Shown: positions 8,583 to 17,575 of the stretch, in pieces
How the letters are laid out: every line of letters begins with the position of its first letter
Position numbering within the stretch: the first letter of the stretch is position 1
From: Nocardia vinacea
GTDB taxonomy: Bacteria > Actinomycetota > Actinomycetes > Mycobacteriales > Mycobacteriaceae
NCBI RefSeq assembly: GCF_035920345.1
Contig: NZ_CP109149.1
Coordinates: forward strand, 6,696,001 to 6,760,000
DNA length: 64,000 nucleotides
Reading direction: 5' to 3'
Position numbers and translations under genes: made by a program
The notes under the pieces: generated by a model
Told to the model about the DNA's origin: nothing
Database searches by the model: none
What the model saw: only the letters and a program-made list of their open reading frames with translations

Positions 8583-9017
8583 TCAGGAGAGTTCGCGCTG
8601 CAGGTTCGCGAGCACCTCGGCCTGAATCTTCTTCAGCCCCAACGGCGCGAAGATCCCCTCGAAGATTCCCGCGACACCGCCCGCACCCTTCCAGGACGTG
8701 CGCAGCGTGACCTGCGAACCCGTACCATCCGGCGTCACCGTCCAGGTGTTCACCAGCGTCGAATTCGAATCACGTTCGGTCACGATGGAATCCGAGACCG
8801 ACACGACCGCGTGGATGTTGCGGGTCCGCTTCTCGGTGGCCTGCAGGGTCCATTCGGCGACGGTGCCCGCGCCCTGGCCACCCTCGACCACCTTGTAGTC
8901 GCGGTAGTGCGCGGAGAGGATGCGCGGACGCACCTTCTCGTAATCCGCGATGGCCTCGAGTGCGCGCTGCGGATCCGCCGCGACGGCGATCGAACTGCTG
9001 GCGCTGACCTGTCCCAC
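8583..9017 (-). CDS. SRPBCC/polyketide-cyclase-like protein
   Basis: The start is GTG 9017, with AAGGAG six bases upstream; an in-frame ATG further up (9125) has no such site. The roughly 144-residue product matches the START/SRPBCC helix-grip fold. It opens with VSASSSIAVAADPQRALEAIADYEKVRP, has TVAEWTLQATEK and SDSIVTERDSNSTLVNTW strands, and ends in a long C-terminal helix (GIFEGIFAPLGLKKIQAEVLANL). Proteins of this kind bind lipids or polyketides in a deep pocket. It is divergent from the fatty-acid methylation pair, so a lipid link is possible but only inferred. Confidence 0.83.
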   Translation of the reverse strand: MGQVSASSSIAVAADPQRALEAIADYEKVRPRILSAHYRDYKVVEGGQGAGTVAEWTLQATEKRTRNIHAVVSVSDSIVTERDSNSTLVNTWTVTPDGTGSQVTLRTSWKGAGGVAGIFEGIFAPLGLKKIQAEVLANLQRELS

Positions 9018-9330
9018 GATGAGCTCCTTGTCCGGGCAGTGATTTGCTCCTATCCTGCCCTGTCCCCACCACTGCGCGACGACCAGGTCGGTCCTGTTGA
9101 TCACCGCGCGCCGACCGGTCTGCACTGTTAGGCTTCTCGATCAGATTGCGCCGGAGGGGATCCATGCAATATGTCGTGCGAAGCGGGTGTTCGAAACCGC
9201 CCGGATCACCGCCGGACTGACACGGCGAGTCCTGGGTATTCCCGATGCAACAGATGCGTGACATTTATCCCTCGTCGGTGACCTCGCAGTGGCTTGTGTT
9301 ACCGGTGCGTACTAGCGTCGAGGAGTGGCA
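9018..9330. other. Divergent intergenic region
   Basis: About 310 bases separate the SRPBCC gene from the FAD oxidoreductase gene. Frames across it are shadows with poor coding character. It should hold both divergent promoters, but I see no strong -35/-10 pair or palindrome. Confidence 0.5.
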
Positions 9331-10767
9331 GTGAGTCTGTTGGGGAAGGCCGGACACGCATCGGCCGCACACGAATCAGGATTCGCCGCGCATCGAGCGG
9401 GTGTAGACCGGCTGTTGGCCAGTTACCGCGCGATACCCGCGAACGCCAACGTGCGACTGGCGAAGAAGACCTCGAATCTGTTCCGGGCCAGGGCCAAGAA
9501 CACCGCACCCGGCCTGGATGTTTCCGGCCTCGCCAAGGTCATCGCGGTGGACGCGGAAGCCAAGACCGCCGACGTCGCCGGGATGACCACCTACGAGGAT
9601 CTGGTAGCCGCGACATTGCCCTACGGGCTCGCCCCGCTGGTGGTGCCGCAGCTCAAGACGATCACCCTCGGCGGCGCGGTCACCGGCCTCGGCATCGAAT
9701 CCACCTCGTTCCGCAGCGGCCTGCCGCACGAGTCGGTGCTGGAGATGGACGTGCTGACCGGGGCGGGCGAGATCATCACCGCGACACCGGATGGCGAGCA
9801 CGCGGACCTGTTCCGTGGCTTCCCGAACTCCTACGGCACCCTCGGCTACTCGGTCCGCCTGAAGATCGAACTGGAGACCGTCCAGCCCTATGTGGCGCTA
9901 CGGCACGTCCGCTTCCACGACCTGCGTGAGCTGGAGTCCACCCTCGCCCGGATCGTCACGGACAAGACCTACGACGGCGAACGCGTCGACTACCTCGACG
10001 GCGTGGTCTTCACTGCCGACGAGAGCTATCTGACACTTGGCCGACAGACCGACGAGCCCGGCCCGGTCAGCGACTACACCGGCGTGGACATCTACTACCG
10101 GTCCATCCAGCACGACTCCGACCGGCCCAAACGCGACCGGCTGAGCATCCACGACTATCTCTGGCGCTGGGACACCGACTGGTTCTGGTGTTCGCGCGCT
10201 TTCGGCGCCCAGAACCCGAAGATCCGGCGGTTCTGGCCGAAGCGCTACCGGCGCAGCAGCTTCTATTGGAAGCTCATCGCACTCGATCACAAGTACAATA
10301 TCGGCGACAAGCTGGAGGCCCGCCAGGGCAATCCGCCGCGCGAGCGTGTGGTGCAGGACATCGAGGTTCCGGTCGAGCGGACCGCGGATTTCGTCGAATG
10401 GTTCCTGCGCGAAATTCCGATCGAACCGATCTGGCTGTGCCCGCTGCGACTGCGCGGAAACGACGCATCGGCGGCGGGGCGTCCATGGCCGCTGTATCCG
10501 CTGCAGCCGAACCGTACCTACGTCAATGTCGGATTCTGGTCCGCGGTGCCGACCGTCGCAGGTCAGCAGGAGGGCAAGGCCAACCGCGCGATCGAGCAGA
10601 CCGTCACCGAGTTCGACGGGCACAAATCCCTGTACTCGGATTCGTATTACGGCAAGGATGAATTCGCGGCCCTGTACGGCGGCGAGACCTACACCGATTT
10701 GAAGAAGCGCTACGACCCGGACCAGCGACTGCTGGATTTGTATTCGAAGGCGGTGCAACGCAAATGA
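9331..10767 (+). CDS. tmsA: FAD-linked oxidoreductase, TmsA/BfaA-like
   Basis: This roughly 478-residue flavoprotein is of the FAD_binding_4 (p-cresol methylhydroxylase/VAO) type. The FAD segment runs about residues 60-200: LAKVIAVDAEAKTADVAGMTTYEDLV, then PYGLAPLVVPQLKTITLGGAV and FPNSYGTLGYS. The stop overlaps the start of the CFA-synthase-like gene by four bases. In mycobacteria and relatives, this exact pair converts oleoyl phospholipid to 10-methylstearate: the methyltransferase makes a 10-methylene intermediate and the flavoprotein reduces it. The role here is assigned by family plus pairing. GTG 9331 is preferred over GTG 9325 because GAGGA is then about seven bases upstream. Confidence 0.85.
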   Translation: MSLLGKAGHASAAHESGFAAHRAGVDRLLASYRAIPANANVRLAKKTSNLFRARAKNTAPGLDVSGLAKVIAVDAEAKTADVAGMTTYEDLVAATLPYGLAPLVVPQLKTITLGGAVTGLGIESTSFRSGLPHESVLEMDVLTGAGEIITATPDGEHADLFRGFPNSYGTLGYSVRLKIELETVQPYVALRHVRFHDLRELESTLARIVTDKTYDGERVDYLDGVVFTADESYLTLGRQTDEPGPVSDYTGVDIYYRSIQHDSDRPKRDRLSIHDYLWRWDTDWFWCSRAFGAQNPKIRRFWPKRYRRSSFYWKLIALDHKYNIGDKLEARQGNPPRERVVQDIEVPVERTADFVEWFLREIPIEPIWLCPLRLRGNDASAAGRPWPLYPLQPNRTYVNVGFWSAVPTVAGQQEGKANRAIEQTVTEFDGHKSLYSDSYYGKDEFAALYGGETYTDLKKRYDPDQRLLDLYSKAVQRK

Positions 10768-12080
10768 CTACATTCAAGGACCGTTCCGATGTCTTCGCGG
10801 ACCTCGGGACAAAACTCAGCATTGCCGAGATCTTCGAGATCCTCGTCGACGGCGAGGTGCCGATCCGGCTGACCGCATACGACGGTAGCGTGACCGGACC
10901 GGAGGACTCGGAGTACGCGCTGGAGATCAAGACGCCGCGCGGTATCAACTACCTGGCGACCGCGCCCGGTGATCTCGGCATGGCCCGCGCCTACATCGCC
11001 GGCGATATGACCGCCACCGGCGTGCACCCCGGCGACCCGTACGACATTCTCCGGGCGATGGACGGGCTGAAGTTCCGTCGTCCGTCGGCGCTCGCGCTGG
11101 TCACCATCGCCCGCTCGCTCGGGTGGGAGCGGCTAAAACCGATCGCGCCGCCACCGCAGGAGACGCTGCCGCGCTGGCGCCGGATCGCGCTGGAGGGCCT
11201 GCGGCACTCCAAGACTCGCGATGCCGAGGCCATTCACCACCACTACGACGTCTCCAACACCTTCTACGAATACGTCCTCGGCCCCTCGATGACCTACACC
11301 TGCGCGACCTACGGGGACGAGAACTGGACGCTGGAGCAGGCCCAGGAGAACAAGTACCGCCTGGTCTTCGACAAGCTGCGGCTGAAGGAGGGCGACCGGC
11401 TGCTCGATATCGGCTGCGGCTGGGGCGGCATGGTGCGCTACGCGGCCAAGCGCGGCGTCAAGGTCATCGGCGCGACACTATCCGCGGAACAGGCGGAATG
11501 GGCACAGCAGAAGATCGCCGAACAGGGTCTGTCCGACCTCGCCGAGGTGCGGCATTCCGATTACCGCGATATCCCGGAGGTCGGCTTCGACGCCGTCTCC
11601 TCGATCGGCCTGACCGAGCACATCGGGGTGCACAACTACCCGTTCTACTTCGACTACATCAGGAGCAAGCTGCGCGACGGCGGCCTGCTCCTGAACCACT
11701 GCATCACCAGGCCGGACAACACCCGGACCACCAAGGCCGGTGACTTCATCGACCGCTACGTCTTCCCGGACGGCGAACTGATCGGCTCCGGCCGGATCAT
11801 CTCCGAGATCCAGAACATCGGCCTCGAGGTGATCCACGAGGAGAACCTGCGCGAGCACTACGCGCTCACCCTGCACGAATGGTGTAAGAATCTGGTCGCC
11901 AACTGGGATGCCTGCGTCGAAGAGGTCGGCGAGGGCACCGCGAAGGTGTGGGGCCTGTACATGGCCGGTTGCCGACTCGGCTTCCAGCGCAATGTGGTTC
12001 AGCTGCACCAGGTGCTCGGCGTCAAGCTGGGCCCGAACGGCGAATCGGGTCTGCCGCTGCGCCCGTGGTGGCAGCCGTAG
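10764..12080 (+). CDS. tmsB: CFA-synthase-like fatty-acyl methyltransferase, TmsB/UfaA1-like
   Basis: This 438-residue S-adenosylmethionine methyltransferase belongs to the cyclopropane-fatty-acyl-phospholipid synthase family. An N-terminal domain (about 1-130) precedes the catalytic domain. HHYDVSNTFYEYVLGPSMTYTCA is the family substrate-site signature. LLDIGCGWGG (about residue 213) is SAM motif I, and SSIGLTEHIG and a late HEWCKNL follow. Its ATG lies inside the stop region of the upstream flavoprotein gene (ATGA overlap), so the two are translationally coupled. The likely product is the 10-methylene precursor of tuberculostearic acid in the membrane. A cyclopropane synthase role is the alternative. 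Confidence 0.88.
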   Translation: MTTFKDRSDVFADLGTKLSIAEIFEILVDGEVPIRLTAYDGSVTGPEDSEYALEIKTPRGINYLATAPGDLGMARAYIAGDMTATGVHPGDPYDILRAMDGLKFRRPSALALVTIARSLGWERLKPIAPPPQETLPRWRRIALEGLRHSKTRDAEAIHHHYDVSNTFYEYVLGPSMTYTCATYGDENWTLEQAQENKYRLVFDKLRLKEGDRLLDIGCGWGGMVRYAAKRGVKVIGATLSAEQAEWAQQKIAEQGLSDLAEVRHSDYRDIPEVGFDAVSSIGLTEHIGVHNYPFYFDYIRSKLRDGGLLLNHCITRPDNTRTTKAGDFIDRYVFPDGELIGSGRIISEIQNIGLEVIHEENLREHYALTLHEWCKNLVANWDACVEEVGEGTAKVWGLYMAGCRLGFQRNVVQLHQVLGVKLGPNGESGLPLRPWWQP

Positions 12081-12102
12081 TCAACGACCGAAACTGCCCG
12101 TC

Positions 12103-15100
12103 CTAGCCCAGGAGTTCATCCAGGAATAGGGCGGGCAGCGTCGTTTCGCCGGATTGTCCCGGTGTCGCACGCACTTCGGTGCGCAGCACGCGCAGGATGC
12201 CGAGCACACCGGGGCCCGCATCCAAAAGCGGCATGGTCCAACCATGTTCGGCGCAGGTGGCCGCCGCGGGCAGCAGCAGTCCGGTGGCCTCGCCGACCCA
12301 GCCGGAGGCGGCCAGACATTCCGCCAGCAGCAGTACGGTATCCAATTCCGCCCGGGGACGGTGCTGTTCGACCATGCGCGCGTGGAGCGCACGGGCCCGG
12401 CGCACCGCGCGATCGTCGGCACGCAGCTGACGTTCGGACAGCAGCGCGCGGATCGCGGCGATCTCCTCCGCCTCGGCGGCCAGCGCCGCCGCGCCCGTCA
12501 TCCGATGGGCCTGGTGGATGGTTCCGGAGATATCCGATTCATATCCGGTCGCGGTGTCGGCGACCCGCCGGGCCGCGGTATCGGTCAGCAGCCCCAGGCG
12601 CAGCCGCTCGGCGCGGATATGCGCGGCGAGCCGAATCAGCCTGTTATCGGCCGCGATTCGATCACCCTCGTCCAGCCGAGCCGTGGCGGTGTACAGATCG
12701 CCGAGCGCGGCCTTGACCCTGGCACCGACCACGAAGGTGGAGATCAGGAAGTCCACCGGCCCGACCCGGGTGACCAGCTGATGACTGTCGTCGAGCAGCC
12801 GATCGGCGGTATCCAGATCGCCCCGGCGGTAACTCATTTCGCCGAGCAGCGCCGCGGCCACCCGCACCGCATCGGAGCGCGGTCCCGACTTCTGCCGTGC
12901 GGTCTCCCACGCCTGCTGGAAACAGCTTGTGGCAGTGGCGATATCGAGCTGTTCATAGGCCGCCGCACCCTTGCCGCACAGTCCGAAAACTTCGCCGAGC
13001 GGATCCTTGGATCGAGCGTGATACGGCGCCGCCCATTCCTGGATTTCGCGCGCCCCGTCGAAATCGAATTCGCACAAACGCACGAAAGAGGTCAGATTCG
13101 CGGCGGTCGATACGGTCCAGGCGGGCAGTTCATCGGGCTTCTCCAGACATTCGGCCACCCGGGCGAGCACGCCTTCGGTGTGGTCGCGCGCGATCTGATC
13201 CGAGGCCGCGAGCACCACGGCCTGGCAGCGCTGCCGGTCCGCATCGTCATCGGTGGACGACCCACGCGCCAGCACATTGGACAAGCGACCCAAGGCCGCG
13301 CGCGCCGCGGCGGGCTGCTGCAGATTCACATTCGCCCTGGCCACAGCCATCAGCAGTTTGGATCGGGATGCCACCTGCTGCATCGGCAGTTTCGATACCG
13401 TCCCGAGCAGCGTCGCGAGGCGGGACTTATCTATGAGGTCCATGCCGCCGCTCTCGAGCAGATCCAGCGCCATCTTCAGATCCGTCGCCGCGAGCGCGTG
13501 ATCGACCGACTTGCGCAGCAAATTATGTTCGGCATACCAGCGAGATGCCTTGCGATGCAATGCCTTCACCTTGCTCGGATCGGCCCGCTCCAAGCGCGCC
13601 CGCAGATGTTCGGCGAACAGCGGCTGCATCCGGAACCACTCGGGATCGTGGGCAATGCGCCGGACGAACAACTCGCGCTGTTCGGCCTGCTCGAGCATCG
13701 CATCGCCGTCCGGCTCCTCCGAAAGCGCCGAGGCCAGCGAACCGCTGACCCGCTCGGTGATCGAGATCGAGGTCAGGAAGTCGAGCATCTTGGGTTCGAG
13801 GGCGTCCAGGACGTTTTCGGCGAGATACTCGCGGATGCCGTGACTGCCCTCGGCGAGATTCGCGATCAATCGATCCGGATCGACATTGCCACGTAACGAC
13901 AAACTCACCAGCTGGACCGCGGCGGGCCAGCCGTCGGTGACCGCGTGGATCTCCTCGATCTGGTTATCGGTGAGTGCGAATCCGTTGCGCTGCACCAGGA
14001 TTTCTTTGGTCTCTTCGCTGGTCAGGCGCAACGCCGAGGAGCCTATTTCGACCAATTCGTCGTGCACCCGCATCCGACTGGTCGGCAGGCCCGACTGCTC
14101 CCGACTGGTCACCACGAAGCGCAAGTGGTGACATCCGTTGTCCAGCAACGCATCCATCGCCCGCCGCGCACCCACATCGCCGACCCGGTGCCAGTCGTCC
14201 ACGATCACCACGACGGTGGTCCCGCCGGCGTGGATCTCATCGATCAGCGTGGAGATGACATAGGCGACCGCGTCGGCGGGCCGTTCCTCGAGTACCTGGT
14301 CCAAGCCCTCGCCGATATCCGGACGAACCCGGCGGATCGCCTGGATGAGGTGGGCCAGGAACCAGATCTCGTTATCGTCGTCCTGGTCGACGCCGAGCCA
14401 GGCCACCGGGACCCCGCCATCGGTCAGCTCATTGCGCCACTGCGCGGCTACCGTGCTCTTGCCGAATCCGGCCGGTGCGTGGATGACCGCGAGTCGGCGG
14501 CGGCCACCGGCGCGCAGCGTGTCCAGCAGGCGCGGGCGCGGCACCGGCTCGCGAGCCGGGGTCGGCGGGCGGAATTTCGTCGTCGCCGTCGGGGGCAGTG
14601 TCGGCGCGACCGAGGTCGAGTTGGCCGGATGCTGGGAGACCGCGGGACGCAATGTCAGCGGCCAGCTGCGGCGTGCGGTCACCGCCGGTCGCGTTACCGT
14701 CACCTCGGCGGCGTTCGGATGTTCCGTCTCGTCCGGCGCCACCACCTCGGTATCCAGCAGCGCCATCTCATCGGGCATCTGATCGTGCTCGCGCTGCACC
14801 GTGCGCAGCAGCTCGCCGAACTCGAAGGCCGACGCGGGTCGGTTACCCGGATCGGTATCCATCGCATGCTGGATGGCTTCGGCGACATCGTCGGGAAGGT
14901 CGTGGCCGTGCAGATCCGGCACCGGCTGGGTGGTGATCCGCAGGAATTGCGCGACCACCTTCTCCCCCGATTGCCGTTCGAAGGCGGCATGGCCGGTCAG
15001 CAGGGCGAACAGCGTCGAGCCGAGTCCGTATACGTCGGAGCGTACGGTCGGCTCGTCGCCCTTGAGCACCTCGGGCGCGGTGAAGGCGGGTGAGCCCGTG

Positions 15101-15687
15101 ATCAATCTGCTGGAAGTGCGGAAACCGCCCGGAATCCTGGCGATTCCGAAATCCGTCAGTTGCGGTTCGCCGTACGCGCTGAGCAGGACATTCGCTGGTT
15201 TGACGTCCCGATGCAGAATCTGGGCCCGATGCGCGCTCTCGATCGCGCCCGCCAGCTTGACCCCGGCCCGCAGCGAATCCGCCCAGGTCAGCGGACCCTG
15301 GTCCCGAATGACCTGCTCGAGCGAGCCCCGGGTGCAGAAAGGCATCACAATGAACGGCTGACCGGTCGGGGTGACATCGACCTGCAGGATGTCGACGATA
15401 TTCGGATGGCCGGACAGCCGGCCCATCGCCTGCTCCTCGCGCAGGAACCGTTCCCGGCTCTCGGCGTCGATCTCCGAGGAGAGCACCTTGACCGCGACCA
15501 CCCGGTCCAATGGGTACTGGACGCAGCGATACACCACCCCGAACCCGCCCCGGCCGATCTCGACCGCATCCGACAGGCCCATCGCCTCCAGCTCGTCGAC
15601 GATATCGATGGGCGCGTGCCGCTGTGTGTCCGATTCGGCCGGAGTCGATTCGGCGTTTGCCTTGCCCGAACGCATCTGTGGATTCAT
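12103..15687 (-). CDS. pknK: PknK-like Ser/Thr kinase with MalT-type ATPase and TPR-like region
   Basis: This 1194-residue regulator has an N-terminal Hanks-type kinase (about 42-300) with GRGGFGVVYRC, Lys67 in VAVKVLS, HRDVKPAN (Asp161) and DFG (Asp179). A Pro/Thr-rich linker follows. An STAND/MalT-like NTPase has Walker A APAGFGKST near residue 405 and Walker B VVVIVDDWH. A long helical, TPR-like C-terminus shows no clear LuxR helix-turn-helix at its end. M. tuberculosis PknK has the same order and links signalling to transcription and translation control. The start ATG has GAGGTGG upstream. It converges with tmsB, 22 bases away. No membrane segment is seen, so it is cytoplasmic. Confidence 0.92.
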   Translation of the reverse strand: MNPQMRSGKANAESTPAESDTQRHAPIDIVDELEAMGLSDAVEIGRGGFGVVYRCVQYPLDRVVAVKVLSSEIDAESRERFLREEQAMGRLSGHPNIVDILQVDVTPTGQPFIVMPFCTRGSLEQVIRDQGPLTWADSLRAGVKLAGAIESAHRAQILHRDVKPANVLLSAYGEPQLTDFGIARIPGGFRTSSRLITGSPAFTAPEVLKGDEPTVRSDVYGLGSTLFALLTGHAAFERQSGEKVVAQFLRITTQPVPDLHGHDLPDDVAEAIQHAMDTDPGNRPASAFEFGELLRTVQREHDQMPDEMALLDTEVVAPDETEHPNAAEVTVTRPAVTARRSWPLTLRPAVSQHPANSTSVAPTLPPTATTKFRPPTPAREPVPRPRLLDTLRAGGRRRLAVIHAPAGFGKSTVAAQWRNELTDGGVPVAWLGVDQDDDNEIWFLAHLIQAIRRVRPDIGEGLDQVLEERPADAVAYVISTLIDEIHAGGTTVVVIVDDWHRVGDVGARRAMDALLDNGCHHLRFVVTSREQSGLPTSRMRVHDELVEIGSSALRLTSEETKEILVQRNGFALTDNQIEEIHAVTDGWPAAVQLVSLSLRGNVDPDRLIANLAEGSHGIREYLAENVLDALEPKMLDFLTSISITERVSGSLASALSEEPDGDAMLEQAEQRELFVRRIAHDPEWFRMQPLFAEHLRARLERADPSKVKALHRKASRWYAEHNLLRKSVDHALAATDLKMALDLLESGGMDLIDKSRLATLLGTVSKLPMQQVASRSKLLMAVARANVNLQQPAAARAALGRLSNVLARGSSTDDDADRQRCQAVVLAASDQIARDHTEGVLARVAECLEKPDELPAWTVSTAANLTSFVRLCEFDFDGAREIQEWAAPYHARSKDPLGEVFGLCGKGAAAYEQLDIATATSCFQQAWETARQKSGPRSDAVRVAAALLGEMSYRRGDLDTADRLLDDSHQLVTRVGPVDFLISTFVVGARVKAALGDLYTATARLDEGDRIAADNRLIRLAAHIRAERLRLGLLTDTAARRVADTATGYESDISGTIHQAHRMTGAAALAAEAEEIAAIRALLSERQLRADDRAVRRARALHARMVEQHRPRAELDTVLLLAECLAASGWVGEATGLLLPAAATCAEHGWTMPLLDAGPGVLGILRVLRTEVRATPGQSGETTLPALFLDELLG

Positions 15688-15751
15688 GTGACCACCTCGA
15701 ATTCACATCGAATCGGCGTCACCGGCGACCGAGAAACACACGGACATCGGA

Positions 15752-15774
15752 CATCGCGAAACGATCTCGCGATG
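15752..15774. promoter_or_regulatory. Inverted repeat upstream of the kinase gene
   Basis: CATCGCGA and TCGCGATG form perfect 8-bp arms around seven bases. Weaker flanking matches (GACATCGG on the left, CCGATATGTC on the right) extend the symmetry. It lies 65 bases before the kinase start, so it could be an operator or a leader hairpin. Confidence 0.45.
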
Positions 15775-15855
15775 CCCGATATGTCACGCATACTCCAACG
15801 TAGCGCGGTATGAACCCGAGTGGGTGGCTTTCGAAACAGCCTGGTTCCGTCCGCC

Positions 15856-16467
15856 TCAGCGCTCGGCCGCGGGCCTGGTCGCCGGATCGTAGAGAAATGA
15901 GATCCGCTCCATGACGTTCTTGCGCTGCGTGTTCTGGAACGCTGCGATCAACCAGCGACCGTCTTGGCGAACCATGGTGTAGGTCTGCGTTTTCGACAGC
16001 TCCTCGGGCTGCTTCGGGTCGCCCTTGTAGGTATCGCCGCGACTGGTGACGACGGCGGTATCCGGGCCGTAGAACCGGATGCCGAGAATCGAATCAGTGA
16101 GGTCGGTGCCCTTCTTGAAGCCCTTGAACAGGGCGCGGTGGCCCTCGACGATATCGGCGCGCCCCTGGTAGTAGGTGCCGACGAAACTGGTGTAGGTGGC
16201 GTCCTCGGTGAACAGGGCACCGTAGGCGTCGGCATCGCCGCGACCCCAGGCGTCGGTGAGTTGGTCGAGCAGATCGCAGATTTCCCGGGCCGACTGCGGC
16301 GCAGGCGTGGTGACGGTGGCGCAGGCGGGCGTGCCGAGGTTTTGCACGTCCGAGGTCTGGTCCAGCCAGAGGTACCCGCCGCCCGCGGCGACACCGAGGG
16401 TGATGGCGGAGGCGGCTAGGACGCGGGAGACGATGCGGCGGCGATTGCGGGGTGCGGGGGCGTTCAT
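15856..16467 (-). CDS. Exported or anchored NTF2-like (SgcJ/EcaC-type) protein
   Basis: The start is ATG 16467, with AAAGGA upstream; the 203-residue product begins MNAPAPRNRRR. A hydrophobic segment at about residues 14-35 is a signal peptide or membrane anchor. The remainder is an NTF2/SnoaL-like cone fold: LTDAWGRGDADAYGALFTEDATY, then IRFYGPDTAVVTSRG and QTYTMVRQDGRWLIAAFQNT. Such domains act as small-molecule isomerases, hydrolases or binding proteins; the substrate is unknown. It lies 26 bases downstream of a close paralog, most likely a tandem duplicate that gained or kept an export signal. Confidence 0.82.
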   Translation of the reverse strand: MNAPAPRNRRRIVSRVLAASAITLGVAAGGGYLWLDQTSDVQNLGTPACATVTTPAPQSAREICDLLDQLTDAWGRGDADAYGALFTEDATYTSFVGTYYQGRADIVEGHRALFKGFKKGTDLTDSILGIRFYGPDTAVVTSRGDTYKGDPKQPEELSKTQTYTMVRQDGRWLIAAFQNTQRKNVMERISFLYDPATRPAAER

Positions 16468-16493
16468 GGCGGATCCTTTGAGGCAGTGGGAGT

Positions 16494-16988
16494 TCAGCGC
16501 ACGGCGGCGGGGCGCGCGGCGGGAGTGGACAGGTAGGTGATGCGCTCCATGAGCTTGTTGCGCTTGGTGTTCTGGAAGGCGGCGATCAGCCAGCGCCCGT
16601 CGCGACGGACCATGGTGTAGGTCTGGGTCTTGGTGAGCTGCTTGGGCTTGCCCTTGTAGGTGTCGCCGTGGCTGTTGACCACGGCGGTATCCGGGCCATA
16701 GAAACGGATGTCGACGATGTCGTCGGCCAGCCGGGTGCCCTTCAGGACGCTGCCGAACAGGGCGCGATGCGAGGCGACGATATCGGCGCGGCCACGGTAG
16801 AGGGTGCCGAGAAAGCTTGTGTAGGTGGCGTCTTCGGTGAAGACGGTGCCGTAGGCGTCGGCATCGCCGCGGCCCCATGCATCGACCAATTCCGCGAGTA
16901 CGGCTTCGATCGCCTGGGTGTCATTGCTGCGCCCACCCGTCGCCCGACCGCCGCCCCTAATCGAATCGCTACGCGATGCTGCATTCAT
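16494..16988 (-). CDS. Cytosolic NTF2-like (SgcJ/EcaC-type) protein
   Basis: This roughly 164-residue protein shares long runs with the downstream paralog: AWGRGDADAYG, FTEDATYTSF, IRFYGPDTAVV, TQTYTMVR and DGRWLIAAFQNT. It lacks the N-terminal hydrophobic anchor, so it should be cytoplasmic. The ATG at 16988 has GGAG about eight bases upstream; the in-frame ATG at 17000 overlaps that site and is less likely. It is the first gene of a two-gene unit divergent from a MarR regulator. Three palindromes fill the gap between them, so the pair is probably MarR-controlled. Confidence 0.82.
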   Translation of the reverse strand: MNAASRSDSIRGGGRATGGRSNDTQAIEAVLAELVDAWGRGDADAYGTVFTEDATYTSFLGTLYRGRADIVASHRALFGSVLKGTRLADDIVDIRFYGPDTAVVNSHGDTYKGKPKQLTKTQTYTMVRRDGRWLIAAFQNTKRNKLMERITYLSTPAARPAAVR

Positions 16989-17008
16989 TTCGCCCTCCAT
17001 GCTAGATT

Positions 17009-17060
17009 TCTTCTTGGAAGAGCTTTCTTCGTTGAAGAAGTCTCTTCGTTAAGGAAGAGA
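17009..17060. promoter_or_regulatory. Three tandem TCTTC-type palindromes (MarR operator region)
   Basis: Three palindromes lie in 52 bases: TCTTC-TTG-GAAGA (17009-17021), TTCTTC-GTT-GAAGAA (17025-17039) and TCTCTTC-GTTAAG-GAAGAGA (17041-17060). They sit between divergent NTF2-like and MarR genes. Repeated dyads in such a gap are typical of an autoregulated MarR operator. Confidence 0.75.
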
Positions 17061-17079
17061 TTAGAAGATGGAGGTATCC

Positions 17080-17532
17080 GTGTCAACACCTGCCATGCGC
17101 CCGGACGCGAGCGAGGTCTACCGCCGCTACCTGAGCGCGGTCATGCTGCACGGACAGGCCGGTGCGCGCGCCGTCGACCTGGGCGCGACGGACCTCTACG
17201 CCCTGAACATCCTGGAACTCAACGGCGCCATGACGCCCGGTGAACTAGGCGCGCGCAGCGGACTGACCACCGGCCCGACCACCCGCCTCATCGATCGCCT
17301 GGAAGACGCGGGCTATGTGCGGCGCGTCCCGGTCCCCGGCGACCGCCGCAAGGTCATCGTCGAATTGATCGACAAGCCAGCCGATCTCGACGAAATACTG
17401 GCCCCCGCCCGCCGCGCCATCGGCGAAATCCTCGGCGGCTATTCCGCCGAACAGCGCGAGGTGCTCTTCGACTACTTCACCCGCGCCGCCGACGCGTACT
17501 ACCAGGCCGCCGAAGATCTGCGCCCCAGCTGA
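17080..17532 (+). CDS. MarR-family transcriptional regulator
   Basis: This roughly 150-residue winged-helix regulator starts at GTG 17080, with GGAGG five bases upstream; ATG 17068 would overlap that site. The wHTH shows as LYALNILELNGAMTPGELGARSGLTTGPTTRLIDRLEDAGYVRRV and the wing VPGDRRKVIVELI (about residues 38-100). Terminal helices for dimerisation flank it. It is divergent from two NTF2-like genes across three palindromes and likely represses both directions until a small ligand binds. The ligand is unknown. Confidence 0.9.
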   Translation: MSTPAMRPDASEVYRRYLSAVMLHGQAGARAVDLGATDLYALNILELNGAMTPGELGARSGLTTGPTTRLIDRLEDAGYVRRVPVPGDRRKVIVELIDKPADLDEILAPARRAIGEILGGYSAEQREVLFDYFTRAADAYYQAAEDLRPS

Positions 17533-17575
17533 ACTACGAGCCAGCCGCCGAGAAATTCGATGGTTGGCCTTCGGT

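Noticed and set aside
12154..13896. A plus-strand frame of about 580 codons opposite pknK
   Set aside because: It is the mirror of the TPR-like region of the kinase protein, with Arg/Gly/Gln-rich shadow composition.
16468..16878. An upstream extension of the exported NTF2-like protein
   Set aside because: The frame runs through the neighbouring paralog as its shadow; ATG 16467 with AAAGGA and a signal peptide is a better start.
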